From an uncultured Negativicutes bacterium (GTDB lineage Bacteria > Bacillota > Negativicutes > Acidaminococcales > Acidaminococcaceae), in the NCBI GenBank assembly GCA_937926555.1, contig CALAZX010000128.1, forward strand, positions 1 to 6,329: DNA of 6,329 bases, in the 5' to 3' direction. A program made the position numbers and the translations under genes. Shown here piece after piece: positions 5,096 to 6,329 of the stretch. The notes under the pieces were generated by a model. That model made no database searches. It was not told where the DNA came from and was given only the letters and a program-made list of their open reading frames with translations. The stretch's first letter is position 1. Every line of letters starts with the position of its first letter.

Positions 5096-6329
5096 AGGGG
5101 ATGGGCCGCTTCTGTCTCAGCAGGCTGAAGTCCGGGTCCTCATAGTGGCTGTTGGCCAGGAAGAGGGCTTTCAGGAAGGGGCGGGTGTCCGCCGGGGTGA
5201 TGTCCTGCCGGGGCAGTCTCTTCTCACCCTTCACGTAGGGCAGGTAGTGGCGGAGGGACTGCTTCAGGCCGGTGCCATCCGGTGTCTGCGCGTCGTACAG
5301 GTGGATGGCCATGCCCTCGCCCAGCCGTGCCAGCACCAGGTAGGCCCGGAGGTTGAAGAGGGAGTAATGGAGAGGACGGGTCCGCTCCAGCTCCAGAGGC
5401 AGGCTGCCGTCTGCGGCGATCTGGGCCCTCATCCGTCCTTCTGGCAGGGCGTTGAGCACTTTCCGGGCCAGCTTGTCCCGTCCGGTGTACCGCGCCAGCA
5501 CCGCCACCTGGGCGTCATACCAGGTGCCGTGGTTGTTGGCGGCCTCGCTTTCCTTCTTTCCCATGGGGGAGGTGAGGAGCCAGCTCAGGTAGCGGTCGAA
5601 CCAGAGCTCCACCGCCTCCTGCTTGTCCTTGGGGAAGGAGGGGGATTCCTGCAGCAGTTGGATGTCGTCCACCACGCCGATGAGGCCGATGCTGTCGATG
5701 ATGCCGCTGTGGTTCCCCTGCCAGGTCTTGGCGTCCTTGAAGGTCTCCTTGCCGGGAATCATCTGGGCGAAGAGGAGCCGGGGACGCATGGAGGTGGCCG
5801 GGTCCACGAACCAGGTCTCCAGGAGGCTCACCGCCCGCTTGGCGTATTTCTCATCATCAGTGAGGCGGTAGCCCACCACCAGGTCGTGGAGCTGCTTCTC
5901 CATGGCGTTCAGACGGTCCGCGTCGTAGCGGTCCCCGTCATGGCAGAGGGGATTCTTCTCCCCGTCCCTGCGGATCCAGGGACCGTCGGGGTTGGCCGGG
6001 TCCTGCCAGTAGTAGACCGCCTGGCTGATGTAGTCACGCTTGTCGCCGGAAGGCGGCGCCGTCTTCTTGTCGGTGATCAGGGGGAATTTCTCCTCCATGG
6101 CCCGGTCCGCCTTCTTCAGAAGGGAGTCCTTGGTGCCGTAGTAGGGGGAGCCGGCGTAGTTGTAACGGGCGTCGTCCAACTGGGCGATGTCGTTCACCGT
6201 GTACACCGGGTCCGGCTTGGAATGGAAGAGTCCGCCGCCACCGCCGTGGCCCAGGAGGAAGTATCCCGCCACCAGGAGGAGGACCACCCTGCGGAACCAG
6301 CTGTTGTTCCAGGGAATCTGCGGCGGCTG
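5094..6329 (-). CDS. Alginate-lyase-family (PL5-like) anchored protein, 5' end beyond window
   Basis: This is a probable extracytoplasmic polysaccharide lyase of the Alginate_lyase (AlgL/PL5-like, alpha/alpha-barrel) family, which cleaves uronate polymers by beta-elimination. Numbering from a GTG at 6287, family motifs are YYWQDPANPDGPWIRRDGE (92-110), DPATSMRP (162-169), GNHSGIIDS (191-199), NNHGTWYDAQ (251-260, containing the expected catalytic Asn-His) and ADGSLPLELERTRPLHYSLF (292-311, with the expected Arg and Tyr). The GTG is unlikely to be the true start. It has no good ribosome binding site, and the frame stays open for 14 more codons to the window edge, encoding a segment ending WFRR directly before VVLLLVAGYFLLG. 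That makes a positively charged signal-anchor, followed by a Gly-rich linker (15-19), with no lipobox and no clear signal peptidase site. 411 residues are visible. It lies upstream of the CNNM gene on the same strand, 177 nt away. The substrate is unproven. Confidence 0.88.
   Translation of the reverse strand, partial: QPPQIPWNNSWFRRVVLLLVAGYFLLGHGGGGGLFHSKPDPVYTVNDIAQLDDARYNYAGSPYYGTKDSLLKKADRAMEEKFPLITDKKTAPPSGDKRDYISQAVYYWQDPANPDGPWIRRDGEKNPLCHDGDRYDADRLNAMEKQLHDLVVGYRLTDDEKYAKRAVSLLETWFVDPATSMRPRLLFAQMIPGKETFKDAKTWQGNHSGIIDSIGLIGVVDDIQLLQESPSFPKDKQEAVELWFDRYLSWLLTSPMGKKESEAANNHGTWYDAQVAVLARYTGRDKLARKVLNALPEGRMRAQIAADGSLPLELERTRPLHYSLFNLRAYLVLARLGEGMAIHLYDAQTPDGTGLKQSLRHYLPYVKGEKRLPRQDITPADTRPFLKALFLANSHYEDPDFSLLRQKRPIP

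Noticed and set aside
6285..6305. Twin-arginine (Tat) export signal in the lyase N-terminus
   Set aside because: There is an Arg-Arg pair, but the surrounding residues (WFRRVVLL) do not fit the S/T-R-R-x-F-L-K consensus, and the protein looks anchored rather than cleaved.
1..6329. CRISPR array, insertion sequence, tRNA or phage remnant
   Set aside because: No regularly spaced repeats, transposase-like frame, cloverleaf or integrase-like gene is visible on either strand.

Overview
This is a GC-rich bacterial window with four protein genes, strong purine-rich ribosome binding sites and near-consensus sigma70/sigmaA-type promoters. Codon third positions are strongly G/C-biased. The AAGGAGG-type sites, the PMCA-type calcium pump and the overall gene style suggest a GC-rich Firmicute-like gut or mucosal bacterium. 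A Negativicutes member is plausible, but I cannot fix the taxon from sequence alone. No mobile element, CRISPR array, tRNA or rRNA is visible.

Left half (plus strand, 1-3447): a probable promoter and a short 5' UTR hairpin lead into a small, acidic, methionine-rich cytosolic protein with a probable YbjN-like fold. After 37 nt comes an 878-residue P-type ATPase of the plasma-membrane Ca2+-ATPase (PMCA, type IIB) class. The two are probably one operon whose main job is Ca2+ export.

Middle (3448-3617): a gap between convergent genes holding an imperfect inverted repeat and a perfect 14-bp hairpin with T-rich flanks on both strands. It is a bidirectional terminator shared by the pump operon and the gene arriving from the right.

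Right half (minus strand, 3618-6329): a CNNM/CorC-HlyC family membrane protein (DUF21, CBS pair and CorC_HlyC domain), probably a Mg2+/divalent-cation exporter. It has its own near-perfect promoter just behind the preceding gene, a 14-bp inverted repeat over the -35 box, and a roughly 140-nt GC-rich leader that can fold into several hairpins. Further right is an alginate-lyase-family (PL5-like) protein with an N-terminal membrane anchor. Its reading frame stays open to the window edge, so its true start lies outside.

Taken together, two alkaline-earth-cation efflux systems (Ca2+ and probably Mg2+) converge on one terminator, beside a surface-anchored polyuronate-lyase-like enzyme. I see no clearly new multi-gene system. 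The points most worth a second look are the methionine-rich partner of the pump, the pump's altered TGES and CSDKTGT motifs, and the unidentified structured leader and operator-like repeat in front of the CNNM gene.
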